A model generated the notes under the pieces. It saw nothing but the letters and a program-made list of their open reading frames with translations. It made no database searches and was not told the DNA's origin. From NCBI GenBank assembly GCA_963070105.1, contig OY718804.1, positions 3,551,317-3,615,316 on the forward strand: 64,000 nt of DNA, in the 5' to 3' direction. A program made the position numbers and the translations under genes. Below, one piece after another: positions 13,401 through 32,043 of this stretch. This DNA comes from Litomosoides sigmodontis (taxonomy: Eukaryota > Nematoda > Chromadorea > Rhabditida > Onchocercidae). Every line of letters begins with the position of its first letter. Position 1 is the first letter of the stretch.

Positions 13401-15410
13401 CACTCTCACGTGCAATTGCTGGTATAAATAACTTGGCCAGTTCAAAAAAAAAAAAACCTTTATAAGGACTCGTCGTGCATACAGAGATACTCCAGACTGA
13501 TCAGCCGAACTCGCAAATTCAAGTTGCGACACATTGTGAGATGGAACATAGAGCAAAGATCTGACGTTTATAGGAGCATCTGCCTACAACATATGCATAT
13601 TTAAAATTTAAAAATTTACAATGCAGCAACTTTTAATACTCAATTTTGCATACTTTTTTGTCTATGTATGTGCTCAATTCAATAGTATATTTTTATATAA
13701 TGGAGCGATAAAAAAAATTAAAAAGCCTGTGAATCAAATAAGTGTCGCATGTGAGATTTAATTCCAAAAAGATGTGAAATTAAACCCGACTAACCTTGTA
13801 ATGAATAGTATATTGCGGTCGATCATCTACTAGATGAGGCGAATGAGTTTTAGCAAGCTGTCGAAAGAAAGTGTCATGCATTTCGGATGTCACTTCTTTT
13901 GGATTCATCGTCCAAATAGCGTCCACGGTATTCACCCGTTCTCCATTCACCGTAATAGGTAAAGTGATAAAGTAGGAATATTTGTTAATCACCTCCACAA
14001 CTTTATCTTTTTTTGCGAACTCCGATGCATTATCCGGACGAAGTGTGACTTCAATACGTGAACCTACAGGTAGCGAATCGACTTCTTCCACTGAATATGC
14101 ATCGCCTCTAAAAAACTTTTACTTATTTTCGAAGTCTCCAGTACATAACTAAACAGTTCGTATTACAAACGAATTATATTATTTTTCCCTATAAATGAAC
14201 TGTCAAAGTACGATATGACAATGTAAAAAAAATCATTAATGTTATCTGAACATACCCATTCCACTTCCACAAATAACCCTTATCGCTATCTTCTTTTCGT
14301 GTTTTCACCACAACATTATTTGCAACCATGAATGCCGAATAAAAACCGACGCCGAATTGCCCAATGATGCTTTCTGTGGATACATTGCCTTGTGAAGACT
14401 GCTCTTCTATGAATTTTTTTGAGCCTGGACAGAAAAAAACTATGAAACTAATACAAAAAGGTAGAACTTTTTCATCTAATAAGCTGTCATACAAGTAAAG
14501 TTCAAGTTACTATCACCCAATAACATTCTAAAAGCAGTGGCATTAATGAAAAGAACTAGGACTACTATACAGATAAACTTCAACACAAAACAGAATATCC
14601 GAAATATGGCTCGCAACGCTTCACTTATGCGAGGTTAATGTTAAATAACAATAGCTCACTGTTCTCATATCTATATCCACTAAATATAAAGAAATATTCA
14701 TCAGCAATCTTCTAAAATAAACATTCGCAATTAGATAATTGCCAAAAAATTTGCAAGCTATTATTAGCTGAATCAGGATTTATCAAGCTTCAACACTCCT
14801 TCAACAATATGCAAAACACTGCTTTTTTAGGATTATAAACAGCTACAGAAACTATAATGCCAGAGATAAATATGCTATAATCAAACAAAACAAAAAACAC
14901 CTGATTTAGCTATGGTTCCCAGGCAATTTACTAAATCTTCTTTGTCCATTCCAATCCCATTATCTTCGAAAATAATCAATCGTTTGTCCTCATCTGTGGT
15001 TATTTTGATTTCATAAGCAATATTCGCATCTTTATTACTTTCCAGATGTTTGCATCGTCTCTTCTCTAGGGCGTCGCTTGCATTTGATATCAGTTCTCGA
15101 ATGAAAACCTTCAAAATCAACATATGATGTACAGGGAACTATAGTTTGTATTAGAATGATTACAAATGAACCAAGAACCAGTGCTAAAAAAATTAACCTC
15201 TTGATCCGAATAAAGTGATTTTGCAACGATATCCAACAAATTTTTTGTTTCTGCCTGAAATTCGAAATTTTCAACCATCGTCGGTTTGTTGGCTGATCGA
15301 GTCGCATAAAAAAGATGAGCAGTAGAAGCAATACTGCATGGTGATGGCATAAGATGTGGACGACGGCGCAAGCAACGCAGTAACAACACTACACCTCTCC
15401 GGGATGCCAT
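10403..15410 (-). CDS. TRAP1: Mitochondrial HSP90 chaperone TRAP1
   Basis: Twelve exons join in phase: 15198-15410, 14901-15108, 14256-14424, 13795-14107, 13458-13583, 13163-13278, 12752-12899, 12272-12399, 11870-12054, 11541-11626, 11049-11264 and 10403-10522. They give about 675 residues, against 704 in human TRAP1. An arginine-rich start ([20 protein letters not shown]) suits a mitochondrial presequence. GHKL ATPase motifs follow: [25 protein letters not shown] and [14 protein letters not shown]. The middle domain has [19 protein letters not shown] and the C-terminal domain has [12 protein letters not shown] and [14 protein letters not shown]. There is no MEEVD tail, as expected for TRAP1 and unlike cytosolic HSP90. 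It is an ATP-dependent matrix chaperone. Exons 6-7 use a GTAATA donor to keep phase. A TTTTTAG acceptor ends five bases before the ATG. Confidence 0.97.
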
Positions 15411-16722
15411 TTACCTAAAAATTATATACTTGTTTAAATATATCTAAATAATCGAAGAAATGAAATGTCAACATAACGTCTTAGATAATTCAGATCAATA
15501 TTAAAACTGCAACTTAAATACATGCTGGACATACCAGTATCATTCAGTATTTTACAGTATCATTCAGTACTTTTGCTTTAAAAGCCGATAATAATTCTAA
15601 CTCTGATACCAAAATATCAGGCAGTGTTCAACTATTCTGAATCCAAGTTTCAAAAACACCTTTATTTTTCTAAAGAAATCCAATGGATTTTATCCGATAT
15701 AGCAAAATTACGCAAACATTTTCATCAAATTTTATTGGCATGGAACGAAACATGGCAAAATACAAAAAGATAAAATACATACATGTGAATAAAAATAAAC
15801 GAGTAGAAACAATAAAGAATCGTGAATTTCGAATATTGATTGCCTGGTACTACTTTCTACTTCATTTTCCTTACCTGTCTCTTGGGTTCAAAATGTTTAA
15901 CGCAGACACGAAAGAAGTGGTAAACGTACGAACAAACCAAACGTCAAAAAGTTGCATAACTAGAAGCAACATATAAATGCAAACATAAAGTAAATTAGCC
16001 TAAAGTTCCCAAACTAAGCAATTTTGCTCGCTTCATCCATTACATGCCATTGCGAAGTACCCTAGTTTTCTTTTATTTATGATTGCAGCACTAAAACAGT
16101 GCGATGCTAAGCGGCTTCTACAGCGGATAAGTAATAAAAGTTTGGCAGTTTAATAAAGAATTAGAAATCACTTAAAAATTGCAATAGAAAGTAAAAAAAA
16201 ACAACCAAACTACCTTTGAGGAATGTGCTCTGAAAGAAATTCAACTTTAAATTCAAATCTTTCTTGTTTTCCTAAAAGACACATACGGGGACATAAACAT
16301 ATTTTTCAAAGACAACTATTTTTCAAAGACCGTCGTTCATACCCTACAAAATTTTTCTAGCAACCAGTCTCGGCAAGATATCGAAATAATACATCACATC
16401 AGTAAAACAACCACAAATTCTTCGCACCGAACAAAATTACGACCTGAAGATTCTCAAAATTCTATCGAATTCTAATTCAATTCATTATTCTACAAAGTTT
16501 TTTCAAAAATACAGCTTCTAAATCAACCATTTCATACGTTTTACTCTTTTATACGCTTAAACAGAAATGAAAAGAAAGTTCTGAGCAGCTAAGTCTCTTT
16601 GAAAGTAATAAAACGATAAAATGTTAAGGACAGTTTCTACAATTGCTAATTCAAAGGATATTTTAAACTTTCCCTAAGAGAATGAACATTAAAAATCAAA
16701 GCATACATGGAAAGCATTAAAG
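15411..16722. other. Intergenic region between Cramped-like gene and TRAP1
   Basis: AT-rich sequence without a recognised coding exon. It holds the Cramped-like 3' untranslated region and the TRAP1 leader. A 15-base motif (CAGTATCATTCAGTA) occurs twice at about 15533-15573. A plus-strand open frame near 15683-15976 has biased, lysine-rich composition and no splice or family support. Confidence 0.5.
15415..15421 (-). promoter_or_regulatory. Candidate spliced-leader acceptor of TRAP1
   Basis: TTTTTAG on the minus strand ends five bases before the TRAP1 ATG. The mitochondrial presequence begins directly after it, and no coding sequence precedes it. Confidence 0.5.
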
Positions 16723-19700
16723 TCATTGTATTTCTTTTCTATCATCACTGGACCCAATTTTGACATTAGCAGTGTCAACGGGTTTTGTTATACTCGTACT
16801 ATCAACAGGGACTGGTGAACTATTACCATCATCAGATCTCCTCATTCTACCGCTGCCACCGTCGACAGATCGCAGTGCATCACCCGCCGACTGGGCAAGC
16901 TGTTGTGCGATGCGGGTTATTTCGTTTTCCGCATTAATTGCACTGCTAACGACATTCGATCGAGAATTCATAGTCGATGCAAACTGCTCAACAAAACGAT
17001 AGCATTCAGTGCTGTTTTCCTGCAGCATCACTTCTATCGACTTATCCATCGATGGTGCACTGTGCAACTCTCTCAGAAGGCTGCTCTCTTTCATTGGTGA
17101 TGAGAGAGTATTAACATGACCAGAACAGTCTCCACTTGATTCCACAGCACCTGCTGCTGGTGTTAGAAGTTTCTGAATCACGTTGTCTCCTCGGATAAAA
17201 TGCTCATTAGCTGCGCTAGAAACAGGAAGTACAAATCGTTCTCGCGTCGACTGAATGTTTTCAGACACGAATAAAGGGTCATCAATTTCATATCGTTCTG
17301 CTGCCATTTCCTGTGCAGGACAGATCGGAACAATGGTGTCTCGTACGAAATTGCTAATATTTTCTCCAATGCCACCAACAGCGGTGCTGGATGAAGGAAT
17401 GAACTGCACCGATGATGTCGATGTTATTGCTTTGTGAGTGGCAAATGCGGGAGGATTAACCAACTGATATTTTGTTTCCGTCACATGATGTATTTGAGTT
17501 GAATGCGATGAAACGTTGGTTTCTTGAAGAAAGTAACCACTTCCTGATCTGATTCCGTCACAATTATCATCGGACTTGAATCTACCAGAAATACTCACGT
17601 CAGACCATACGCTGCCAGAACCATCACGGGCCCTTACTTTACCACCGGCACTGGATCCCACTAAATCATTGGAAGAAAAAGCAAACTGATCAGGTTGCGC
17701 TACACATGCTCCACCATTTTGAGATCCAAAAACAGGATCGACCAACTGATAACCTGTAGTTACTATAGGTTGATGAACTGATGGATTCAACGCAACCGCT
17801 TGCACGACTCCAGTGTTCTGCAAAAAAAGACCAACGAAAGTAAAAAATAAAATATTTAAATGGATCATCAAAAGACATTTATATGTAAACGAAATTGTTT
17901 TATAGTACAATTTATTACCTTTTTTTACAAGTTATCGATTTACTCAAATATCCTTTACACTGAGAAAATATTTACTAATTTGAACAAACAGAAACCAACA
18001 ATAATTTAAGCAAAAGAGATACCAACGAAATACAAACTCGCAAACTTCAATAAATTTCCAGCATTTTGAAGAAAATTTACCTTGCCAGGAAAACGCTGAT
18101 GAAAGGGACGAGCACGTTTTTTCACTCTCAAACTTTCAAGTTGTTGCATAAAAGCACTATTCTCTGCTTCCACCATTTCATGTGCGGCAGCCTCAGTTGT
18201 TTCCACCACCTCCGAAGGTGTAGTCAACTGGCCAGATGATTGTACACCAAAATTATTTGCTGATTTACATCTTTTTCTAATTCTTTCTTGCCATTTTTGT
18301 TCTACAAAGTCATCCGATTCTGCTATCCTTTGCGAATCAGCAAGAGCCTGAAAAAATATCAGCAGCATTCTTTACTACTTTTTTTAAGCATCATCATAGT
18401 TTGCACAAACATTATACTCCAACTAAGAAATTCAGTAGAATTTTCGAACCCCTATTTAAAGGAAACAGCAATGGATAGCACACCAGATTCAACTGGAGCG
18501 TTTATTTTTCTTTGGTAGAAAATAGTCTGCGATGCTAATAAACTTTATTCTTTATTTCTGTGCATTAGAAATGTTTTCCAAGATTTAAGATGGTAATTTC
18601 ACACTTATTGTGGGAATTTGAAACACCACACACAAAACGGATGGGATATGAAAAACAAAAGAATGAAAAACTCCTTAAAAAACGTAACTTGCATTAAGGA
18701 ATGAGGAAAGGATTAATAAAAAAAAACAAATACCTAATCCATAATACCTAATAATACCTAAATAATACCTAATCCTATGTTAAATTGCATATATTAGAAG
18801 TAGGTACCACGTCATACAATTCCAAATTAATTAGCTAATAACACAAAAAAATTAGCAATTCAAAATAACTAACCTTACAAAGATTATCACCATAACCACG
18901 ATCTAGGAGATGAAGAAAAATGCGCCATGGCTCGGGATCGCCCATTCGGTTCATTCCCGTTGAATAAACAAGCTTGATTTCAGACTCTTTACCGCACTTA
19001 AATTGCAACCATCATAATTAGTTCATATAATTTTATGAATTATTAACTAAGGTATTCAGTAATACTAGGAAATGATGGTAAATTACGGGAATATCTCATT
19101 TATACATATGAGGTAAAGTAAAAGCAGTGTTTGGATTTTTCTGAAAAATGGCAAGAATCAGTAATTGCCCACCAAATAATACAATTCAGTCACAGTAGCT
19201 TTAAGCACATTTTTCTCAGTAAGTCCATTACGCAATTTGTTTCCATTGATTGTAAATGGTCCATCATCATCATCTTCCGTAGTGCCCGACATCTCTATAT
19301 CTTCGGCTGTTTCTTCGCCAGCATTTGCACCTTTGCGCTTAGAGGGTTCATTGCTTTGATCAATGGTTCCCGTTCGCTGAAGCTCTTTTATCAACCTAAA
19401 ATCATATGTATGAAAAATATAAAAGAGCACTGCGCCAAGCATTACACTTAATTAAGTTCATTCTTCGCTAAAAAAAACTTGGACTAATGAAACTGCAAAA
19501 CACTAAAACATGCAACTAGCGAACAAAACCAAAAGAAGCATTCTTAAAAAATAAGCGATTTGTATACGTGTTATATAAACTAAATTTTAATATATGTTCT
19601 GCTTCAACCATTTTCTTTATGCTTCAAGCCACTGGTGCGAATCTAGAAGCACTTGCCTATTTATTGAAAATATCGTTGGCGTAGCCTCATACAGATTTAC

Positions 19701-22126
19701 AATTATCTTGCCTACTCGGGTTGTTTTGTCCGGATATAATATCACGTTTACTTGCTCTTCCTCTTTGGACACGGTTCCAAGCTGAATAATTTTCACTATA
19801 ATGTATTCAGTGAAAACGCTGAGAAACTTCAACCAACTTCTCACAAGTTTCATGAAAACAATTGCATATTGGATGAAACAATTTGATACCTTGTGTCGTG
19901 AGTTTTTCTACGAGGAAATACATATCAATTTTTGCCATACAGTTAGGTAATTACGGGTCGAATGGTAGGAAATTGATATATTGAATAACAAGAGTACTCA
20001 AACTGTGTACTAAACAACTGGAACAGAATGATACCAATTTCTGCATCCGTAAATTCCATTTTATTTTGAGAAACGAGAAAATTCGACTAAGTTGATCGCC
20101 AATAGCGACTCTGATCCTAATCAATGGATTTTGTCCACGCTGCTCCACGAAATAACGATCAGCTTCAGTTTTCGGTGTAAGACATATACAAATATGCGAT
20201 GGTAATGGTGATGAGCTGCAGCCTAGAAAAAACAGCCTATCTGCGTATTTCCCTTTCCCAAAATGATAACATAAAATTCAATTAGGAACTTAATTCTAAT
20301 TTCAGAAAGGATTGACTTTCTGATTTATATATTGTCGTTTTCTCTTAGTGAGTTCAATGATATCAGTGATCATCAGAAAATTTTAACATACTTGGAAAAA
20401 ACTTCTGTAGAGAAGGACAAACTGGCGTACGTACCAGCACTAGTTGCTTTTTTTTTCTTTTCTTCTCGTACGTAGATCTGCAAAATGATTTTATGAATAT
20501 TATGTCCAACAAATTTTTTACAGTGATATAAGAGATTCACCGAAAATCCTAATTTTAGACATATAAAGAGGAAGAAAACAGCCGACAGAGCTAATAATAG
20601 TCCGATATTCTATTCAACATAGAGATTTGAAAAGGCACCGAGCATTATAAATATATGGCATATTAGGGTGCAATATAAACACATGCGCAGAGTAGATCTC
20701 TGATTCATATGAAAATCTGAAAATTAAAACAAGGTATACAAACCCCTCCATGACCAGTTGCTGGAATTTAGCTTGGTCAAACTTGCCACAAACTCTTCTT
20801 TTCCATTCAAACCCATTAATCAAAATAAACAACTCCTTGACATCTCGTGGTATACCTGCCATCAAAGCTGAAGTTCCAAAAACATTTAATATTTCTCTAG
20901 CTAATTCCTCGAATAAACATTTAATTTGCTAATATGAATTCTTCGTCGCTGTTCTATGAATTCTAATATGAATTTTTCATCAGCTACAAATCTTGAAATG
21001 ACATTTAGATCGTAAATGTGTTAATGTTCTTCTTCACAATATTTGATATAAAAAACAATAAAACGGTTAAGAATTTTTCAGCTAAATTTCGCAGTATAGT
21101 AATATAATTTGTTGTAAAGAAAATTAAAATTATAAGCAAACCAACTTTCATCAATATGTGTTGAAGATCTTAGCAGCTTGAGAGAATTGAAATAGTAATT
21201 ACGAACTTGATCTTTGTCTTTGTTCAACTTTCTTCGTGTCATCAGCTTCGCCATTTGTTCGAAATCCTTTCCATACTGGAAATTTGAAATCTGTCACAAT
21301 CAATTTATCCAATAGTTGGCTTAGTTCAAAAGCTCCTCTGCTGCAGAAGAGCCACAGTACAGTGATTATCGGAGATGAGTCCTTTTGATTCGCAAATGGC
21401 TCTTGCTTACCCGAATCAACAAAAAATCTATGTTCAAATGAATTGCATTGCACAGTATAAAGTATTAATATGTTTCAAAACTCCAAAGTGAAGTCCTTTT
21501 ATCTGCTAAATATGTGATTTACTAAGAGCTTATTAAACAGCACAGTTTACAACTGTCACCATGAGAGAAGTCACCGACCTATCATTCCGGTAAAGCTAAA
21601 ATTGAAACTCATTATAAACTGAAAGCAAGTGATATCTTTTCTTAAAATTACTAACCAGTTTGATACCCTCAAAAAATGCGTTGATTTCTGAGCTGTTCCA
21701 TTGTTCCCATCGACGAGGTACTTTGTTGATGGTACCAATGGCAGGCGCGACTACGTTTGTTTCTAGATTGGTCAAGCAAGCAGCATGCTGTTGTGGGACA
21801 CTAGAGGTAGAAGCGTGAGTGTTGACGATTGCTGTGTCATCAGTACCATTAGCGGTACTAGTCGATGTTTTGGGAGGAGTTGATGAGGAAGAAGCCGGGA
21901 TTGTTTTGGGAAGAGTGGATGAGGAATTAGCGATGATTGAAGCAGCAACTGCATCTCGAACGGCTATTAGAGTATCTCTTATGGTTGCCGTAACTGTAGA
22001 TGTTGGCGAATCTATAGAAAATGGTCGGTAAACGATCCTCCGCCGAGAAATTGCTGCAGTTGAAGTACTATCTCCCGATTCCAATTTAGCTTCCTCACCT
22101 GCCTTTGATCCTAATTGCATTGACAT
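16723..22126 (-). CDS. CRAMP1: Cramped-like SANT-domain chromatin protein
   Basis: Ten exons join in phase: 21656-22126, 21146-21275, 20744-20855, 20431-20477, 20035-20222, 19633-19781, 19173-19395, 18874-18996, 18081-18347 and 16723-17817. They give about 934 residues. The N-terminal 130 residues are Ser/Thr-rich. The SANT/Myb-like domain spans exons 1-2: RRWEQWNSSEINAFFEGIKL, YGKDFEQMAKLMTRR and KDQVRNYYFNSLKLLR. This matches the Cramped family (human CRAMP1: W-T-x-E-E-K-N-A-F-F-E and K-x-Q-V-R-x-x-Y). Conserved-looking segments follow (PRDVKELFILINGFEWKRR and QLSRIFSFLKIKW), then an acidic stretch and a long, serine-rich, low-conservation tail. Family members are nuclear chromatin factors implicated in Polycomb function and histone gene control. 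The fourth exon uses a GTACGC donor to keep frame, and exon 6 could include a further 18-base exon near 19895. The tail is the least certain part. Confidence 0.85.
18729..18776. repeat. AATACCTA-type tandem repeat in a Cramped-like intron
   Basis: Five or six imperfect copies of TACCTAATAA/TACCTAATCC, within the intron between the exons at 18874-18996 and 18081-18347. Confidence 0.7.
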
Positions 22127-23685
22127 CCAGAAATCTGAAGTGGTGATTTCTCTTCAATAAAATATTTTATTAGTAAGTCCATGGCCACTTAAAGGACTTT
22201 TTCAGGAAGACAAGTGTAACTAGAATAAGCTTCAGCAGCATTAACCAGCTGAATTCTGTCAACGAAAAACATGTAGTAGGAAGACAATAAAAGAGAAATT
22301 GACGCCTCACAATATTTACGTATTGTCTTTTCAACTACGATACTGTCACTGCAGTTGGCTATTTGAGAATATTTCCCACATTTATCAATAAAATATGAAC
22401 AGGATATTGGTGAATTGATTTTGGCAGCAAAGGTGAGTTGGTGCATTTTCATGGTTAGAGCTTTATTAAAATTTAATAAACTAACAATTTTCAACAGCTT
22501 ACAGAAATAAAAAACACCGGGCAGAAAATTATTGCCCGCGAATGGTCATCAATAAATGTGACGGAATATAGCTGAAAATTCAATAGACAATCAACGTATG
22601 AAATTTTCTTGTCATATATTTCCACGTTGCCCTCTCTTCTTTCCTGTTATTCATAGCCTAAGAAATTCAAAGAATTAAATGTTTGGTGAAATATTTTGGA
22701 AATCAAAACACAAAATTAACTCAGTCGGATCAATTATTTCAACTTTATAATTTGAAAAGTAATCCTACCGTTTGAATAACAATTTCCTCTTCTAATACAC
22801 CCATAAAGCTTATCAACGTGTAAAATATTTCTATAGAGTTTTCTCATAAGTGAAAGAGCAGAGAAATGCTAGAGCAGTTAGTCTAAAAATTAAATTTAAG
22901 AACGCAGGGAAATTCAATAAACCTCATATTAAAATATCAAATCCTAGCTTCACTTTTAATTTTCATTTTTAAATAATTTAGATCAGTAACACTGTATGAA
23001 AAATGGTACGTAATTTAACTTCAATGTGAGAAGAAACACGTCATCATCGCAAAGCAAGTCAATTTGAACATTCGAATAGTTTTAATCCTATATTTTGCCA
23101 CATTACTTTGGTAGGACAAATTCAACGTAAGTGATGGTTTTCAATTCGTAGACCTACGAGGAAAGAACCGTAGTAGAAGTGGAAGAGAGACATGTTAAAA
23201 TTTTCCTTATTTTAATATACTAACATATTGAGAAATCAGATAATTTTTCGCATCCAGAACTCCAATCCCAAATAAACAGGTGCAATTAGGATTACGTTTT
23301 AAAACATATCACAACACGTACGCATAATGATTACACGAATTAAGTTTGTGAAGATAAAATTGTGAAGGAATCAAAGCATTCTTTAAATCATTTCGTTTAC
23401 ACTGATGTCGATGATGTGTCGACTCTGAAAAAAAAACACGCCTATGCACTTCAATTTTAAGCTTCTTCCTCTGTAATTATCATGTCATAATTGAAATTCC
23501 AATTTTTAATTCATGCTAAGGAAAAGCTAAAACCTAACATGGTATTTCAAAAAAATTAATGCAAAAAAACCTAAACAGACGCGTTTGCCAATTATTCGCC
23601 AGATAACAGTCAATAAGTTTGACGGAGAAAAAAACAGGCAAAGAAACGCAGGCATGAAGCTGCCGAAATAGAGACATGTAACAAT

Positions 23686-23820
23686 CAGGCTCATATGATT
23701 TCCCATCCATTCTTTAAAATAAGTGAACAAATTATTAAATTTAAAAGAAACCGAGAACCTGACCAGGCTCACATAAACCTCCCATCGACTCTTTATAAAA
23801 GCTAATCAAATTCCTCGAAT
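23686..23820. repeat. Imperfect direct duplication, about 78-base period
   Basis: The block starting CAGGCTCATATGATTTCCCA at 23686 is repeated in diverged form from 23764 (CAGGCTCACATAAACCTCCC). Both continue into a CTTTA-rich segment and an AATCAAATT or ACAAATT segment. Confidence 0.6.
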
Positions 23821-24067
23821 TTTTTGTGAATGTCCTTCAGATCACCTGATCATTCCCTACGCTTCTCCTAAAATACCTGTACTCCCTGCTCCCGTCTCTC
23901 ATAGCACTTCCAACCCCTCAACTTCACGACCACCACAAACACTTTGGTTCAACAATCATTTCTGTCAGAATCAAAATTTCACAGACCACCGGACCGCGAC
24001 CACATTGCTGGGTCGGTGTCCTTAAGCAGGTGGTGCTTTCGGTGGCTGGTTGTGTTCGTGCAGTTCG

Positions 24068-24094
24068 AGAGAGAGAGGGGGGGGAGGGGGGAAG
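24068..24094. repeat. Homopurine GA/G tract
   Basis: Runs of GA followed by G8-A-G6 on the plus strand, a purine-only tract of about 27 bases upstream of DDX42. Confidence 0.8.
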
Positions 24095-24563
24095 TGATGT
24101 GATTGGACGGGTTGGCTCTGGTGTTGTAAGGGATCCCAAAATGAAGGTATGAAGTAGTTGAGGTATGTTTCGAAAAACAGTACACCATCATGAAATGCTG
24201 TAGAGTTAATTTTGAAGTGGTAAGGATCAATGAAATTTATAACTTATCACTTTCTAATTGTTATTGTAAAGACTACGTTGTGTAGACTTTGAAGGTTCTA
24301 GGTAGCTCTAATTTGTTACTATTTACTTTCTCCAATCACTTGTATATATTTAAGCTGATTAAATGATGAACTTGAAAGTTTAAAAATAGTTCCAAAAATT
24401 TCGGATGGATCGATATAAAAAAGATTTGATGTGTGGTGTTGTAATCACGAATACCATTACATCACAGTGAGGTGATAAAACTCTTCGGGATATCTTGCAA
24501 TTTGATTAGTATAGTGTTTGGAACATTTTGTATTGAAGTTTTGCAAAATATCATTTAAGGACC

Positions 24564-31053
<6,490 letters not shown>

Positions 31054-32043
31054 ACTATAAGGCATATATATATTCGCTACTGTTCCTTATTATGTTTTGT
31101 ATATTGATAATAAAAATGTGTTATGGGGTTAAAAAATCTTATAACAAATAACCATTCGTGATTATGTTTAGATTGTTACAGTTACGCTAAAATTTTAAAT
31201 TTGATTTTTTATTGAAATAAAACGATGCAAAATAGTTAAGCACTATCAGATTAAAGGTTTCTTACATTGTTTCCAGTTGCAGGTAGCACAGATAGTACAA
31301 ATTTGAGAATAACCCGAAACCAGTGAGTCTTACGGTTTTTGGCAAAGGTCTTATTACTACCCTTTCATTTAATAAGTTTTGATACTGTTTCTTTTTCATT
31401 TGTTTTCTCGTTCTGTAACTTTCGATCTCACTTTTATTGTTCGGCATAATTAAGTAACATGGCTATGGTGGATTTTGCAACCTTGATAGTAAGTAACATG
31501 CTAAGAGGAAGACCCTAGTTGAATTGTTTTATTTCTTTTGAATTCTGGGAAACATTCTTATTTTTGGAGAGTGAAACTTCGGTTTATTTAGCTCATTTCA
31601 TGCGGTGATTGGCTGGTTCTTTTTGTTCCGTTTGTTGCAAGTCTTTTTCATGAGTTGGTTTAACCAACTTTTGCATCTTTTTCATGGAACTTTTTTGTAG
31701 AATATGTGAACAGGATTAATATATATAGTTCCAAATAAAGCAATCTGAATTATCCTGAATACAGTTCTTGTGATAAGCTTCATTTCACAAATTTTCATGT
31801 GACTCTCATTTTGTGAATTTCACATTCCGAAATTTACATGAATATAAAGGTGTTTCATCATTTGTGTTCTTAACTTACACAATTTTATTCCTAGCCTTGT
31901 TTAGCTGTCATAAAGCAAGTCATTTTCAGTACCTGGCAACCTTAAAGCAACATAATTTCTCAATTGAAATACACAAAACGAAGCTGAGCGTGAAGAGGAG
32001 AAAAATAAAAGCGACTGGTTCTGATAATTGAATTAAATGGTAT
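31054..32043. other. Convergent intergenic region, DDX42 and ABCB-like gene
   Basis: Holds the 3' untranslated regions of both genes. I searched the minus strand here for an ATP-binding cassette (Walker A, LSGGQ or Walker B signatures) that could complete the ABCB-like gene and found none. The minus-strand frame at 31262-31447 is lysine-rich and unsupported. Confidence 0.55.
31109..31114 (+). other. Polyadenylation signal of DDX42
   Basis: AATAAA lies 56 bases after the DDX42 stop codon in AT-rich 3' sequence. Confidence 0.6.

Larger units (their letters stand above)
22127..24563. other. Divergent intergenic region, Cramped-like versus DDX42
   Basis: Likely carries promoters for both divergent genes. 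A CTTCAG acceptor ending at 22135 lies eight bases before the Cramped-like ATG. No coding exon was recognised. The minus-strand open frame at 22189-22494 is cysteine-containing but has no family or splice support. A duplication at 23686-23820 and a purine tract at 24068-24094 are listed separately. Confidence 0.5.

Noticed and set aside
15683..15976. Plus-strand 97-codon frame between the TRAP1 and Cramped-like genes
   Set aside because: Lysine-, isoleucine- and asparagine-rich composition as expected from AT-rich non-coding DNA, with no conserved motif.
22189..22494. Minus-strand 101-codon frame with several cysteines as a separate gene
   Set aside because: No family resemblance, no splice context and AT-driven composition. 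It lies in the presumed leader and promoter of the Cramped-like gene.
31262..31447. Minus-strand frame downstream of the ABCB-like gene as the missing NBD2
   Set aside because: It has no ATP-binding cassette motif and is short and lysine-rich.
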